Shown here: in pieces, positions 62,415 through 64,000 of the stretch | How the letters are laid out: each line of letters begins with the position of its first letter | How positions within the stretch are numbered: the stretch's first letter is position 1 | Assembly: GCF_002850255.1 (NCBI RefSeq) | Contig: NZ_CP022523.1 | Location: 372,001-436,000, forward strand | Direction of reading: 5' to 3' | Length of the DNA stretch: 64,000 bases | Source of the DNA: Pseudoalteromonas sp. NC201 | GTDB taxonomy: Bacteria; Pseudomonadota; Gammaproteobacteria; Enterobacterales; Alteromonadaceae | Program-made: the position numbers and the translations under genes | The notes under the pieces: generated by a model | Database searches by the model: none | What the model saw: only the letters and a program-made list of their open reading frames with translations | What the model was told of the DNA's origin: nothing

Positions 62415-64000
62415 ATGAGCAAGTATGTCACTCATTCAGGCTTCCAAATTGCGATTCCACTGGCGCAGTTTGTTGAGCAATCTCTACTTCCCGGTACGGG
62501 GATCGCGGTCAATCAATTTTGGCAAGGCGTAGCGGATATTTTTTCGGAACTTGGGAAGCAAAACCAAGCGTTACTCAACAAACGCGATACCCTGCAACAG
62601 CAAATTGACGATTACCATCTCTCTCATCCTGATTGGCAGTCGGCAGAATATCGGACATTTCTTGAATCTATCGGTTATTTGCAGCCTGAGCCTGAAGATT
62701 TTGCCATCGAAACCGAGCATGTGGAGCCTGAAATTGCGAGCGCAGCCGGTCCTCAGTTAGTGGTGCCTGTCAGTAACGCTAGGTTTGCGCTCAATGCGGC
62801 GAATGCGCGCTGGGGCTCTTTGTATGATGCGCTCTATGGAACGGATGTTCTTGGCGAAGAGGATGGTGCTGAGCGTACTCAAGCCTATAATCCGAACCGT
62901 GGGTTTAAAGTAATGGCTTATGCTAGGCAGTTTCTCGATAAAGCACTGCCGTTGGCTGAAGGTTCTCACATAGAAAGTACGAACTACGCGATTCTAGACG
63001 GCAATTTGGTGATTACACTCAACGACAGCACCCAAGTTGCACTGCAAAAGCCTGAGCAGCTAGTGGGTTATCAGGGGGAGGCACAAAATCCAAGCGCGGT
63101 ATTGTTGCGCCACCATGATCTGCATATTGAGATCCAAATTGATCCACACCATCCGATAGGACAGGCAGACAAAGCCGGGATCAAAGATGTCGTCCTTGAG
63201 GCTGCACTTACGACAATCATGGATTGTGAAGACTCAGTTGCGGCGGTGGATGCACAAGACAAAGTATTGGTATACCAAAATTGGTTAGGCTTGATGAAAG
63301 GGAGCTTGAGTGAGACCTTTGAAAAGTCAGGCCAATCGCTGACTCGGACGCTAAATGCCGACCGAAGTTACGTAGATACACAAGGCCAGCGTATGACACT
63401 AAAAGGTCGCTCTATGATGTTTGTGCGCAATGTTGGCCACCTAATGACAACGCCAGCGATACTGGATGCAGAAGGAAACGAGCAGTTCGAAGGGATCTTA
63501 GATGCCATCATGACAAGCACGGCTGCGCTGCATGATTTACAAGGCAATAGTCCGTTTAAAAACTCGACGGCAGCAAGTATCAATATCGTGAAGCCAAAGA
63601 TGCACGGGCCTGAAGAAGTCGCTTTCACTGATACCCTATTTAGCCGAGTTGAAGCGCTGCTCTCGCTACCCAAAAATACCATTAAAATGGGGATTATGGA
63701 TGAAGAGCGCCGTACTTCGGTAAACTTAAAAGCGTGTATTGCTGCCGCTAAGCAGCGTGTAGTATTTATCAATACTGGCTTTTTGGATAGAACAGGCGAT
63801 GAAATTCATACCTCAATGCTGGCGGGCCCTGTATTGCCCAAAGTGGCAATTAAAGGACAGTCTTGGATAGCGGCCTATGAAGATCAAAATGTGGATATTG
63901 GCCTTAAAACCGGTTTTAGGAAAAAGGCACAAATAGGCAAAGGAATGTGGCCAATGCCAGATAAAATGGCGCTGATGATGGAGCAAAAGCAAGGCCATCC
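62415..64000 (+). CDS. glcB: Malate synthase G (3' end cut by window edge)
   Basis: The frame starts at an ATG six bases after AAGGA and runs off the right edge with 528 of an expected ~725 residues. It condenses glyoxylate and acetyl-CoA to malate. Visible: [76 protein letters not shown] (catalytic Arg region), [19 protein letters not shown] and [17 protein letters not shown]. It forms the glyoxylate shunt with the divergent aceA. Incomplete only because of the window. Confidence 0.96.
   Translation, partial: MSKYVTHSGFQIAIPLAQFVEQSLLPGTGIAVNQFWQGVADIFSELGKQNQALLNKRDTLQQQIDDYHLSHPDWQSAEYRTFLESIGYLQPEPEDFAIETEHVEPEIASAAGPQLVVPVSNARFALNAANARWGSLYDALYGTDVLGEEDGAERTQAYNPNRGFKVMAYARQFLDKALPLAEGSHIESTNYAILDGNLVITLNDSTQVALQKPEQLVGYQGEAQNPSAVLLRHHDLHIEIQIDPHHPIGQADKAGIKDVVLEAALTTIMDCEDSVAAVDAQDKVLVYQNWLGLMKGSLSETFEKSGQSLTRTLNADRSYVDTQGQRMTLKGRSMMFVRNVGHLMTTPAILDAEGNEQFEGILDAIMTSTAALHDLQGNSPFKNSTAASINIVKPKMHGPEEVAFTDTLFSRVEALLSLPKNTIKMGIMDEERRTSVNLKACIAAAKQRVVFINTGFLDRTGDEIHTSMLAGPVLPKVAIKGQSWIAAYEDQNVDIGLKTGFRKKAQIGKGMWPMPDKMALMMEQKQGH

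Overview
The window looks like part of the secondary replicon (chromid) of a marine gammaproteobacterium, most likely Pseudoalteromonas. Reasons: a plasmid-type rep/parA/parB locus with iterons and DnaA boxes sits among chromosome-like genes (ppsA, ppsR, DAHP synthase, aceA, glcB, ydiJ); there is a three-subunit ExbB/ExbB/ExbD TonB system with a DUF3450 protein, a chitin-degradation cluster, a TonB-dependent receptor, and short MITE-like repeats. No tRNA, rRNA, transposase, integrase or CRISPR array was seen.

Layout. 1-3.1 kb: TonB-energising operon on the minus strand (DUF3450, large ExbB, small ExbB, ExbD cut by the window edge). 3.3-5.2 kb: chemoreceptor. 5.4-12.2 kb: mannoside/mannose block (GH92 mannosidase with a secreted basic-secretory-type metalloprotease; a sugar MFS transporter divergent from an AGE-family epimerase/isomerase and a PfkB kinase) with two matching palindromic operators. 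12.3-18.4 kb: signalling proteins with 7TMR-DISM sensors (GGDEF protein, histidine kinase) and a Na/Pi transporter behind a Pho-box-like site. 19-22.9 kb: anmK, recQ-like helicase, periplasmic binding protein. 23-30.1 kb: chitinase, AA10 LPMO, chitinase operon. 30.5-40.3 kb: response regulator with a degenerate HD-GYP domain, ydiJ, ppsA/ppsR, class II DAHP synthase. 40.3-42.5 kb: 2.2 kb without genes. 42.5-48.3 kb: tus, rep, iteron origin, parA, parB. 48.5-60.1 kb: SNF2 helicase, response regulator, rmuC, TonB receptor, TPR histidine kinase. 60.1-60.5 kb: a second iteron array. 60.6 kb to the end: glyoxylate shunt genes aceA and glcB (glcB cut by the edge).

Main result. The 288-residue protein at 42513-43379 is a Tus (replication terminator) homologue, and a perfectly conserved 13-bp Ter-like site, GTATGATGTGTTC, occurs six times around it. 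Five copies (32030, 40357, 42061, 42275, 42499) face one way and one (43486) faces the other. With E. coli Tus-Ter polarity this is a fork trap whose pocket is the tus gene itself, about 2-3 kb from the iteron origin at 45.47-45.89 kb. A fork leaving the origin leftward would stop at once; the rightward fork would circle the replicon and stop just before the origin. This predicts unidirectional replication, which has been reported for Pseudoalteromonas chromids. A second observation is that the 18-bp origin iteron (about TTAGTAAAAATNTGATCT) recurs as a seven-copy array at 60223-60491, about 14.6 kb away and with no rep gene beside it: a candidate copy-number, timing or incompatibility locus, or a relic of a duplicated origin.

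Coordinates were counted by hand from the printed sequence. Family assignments rest on motif and sequence recall, not on a search.
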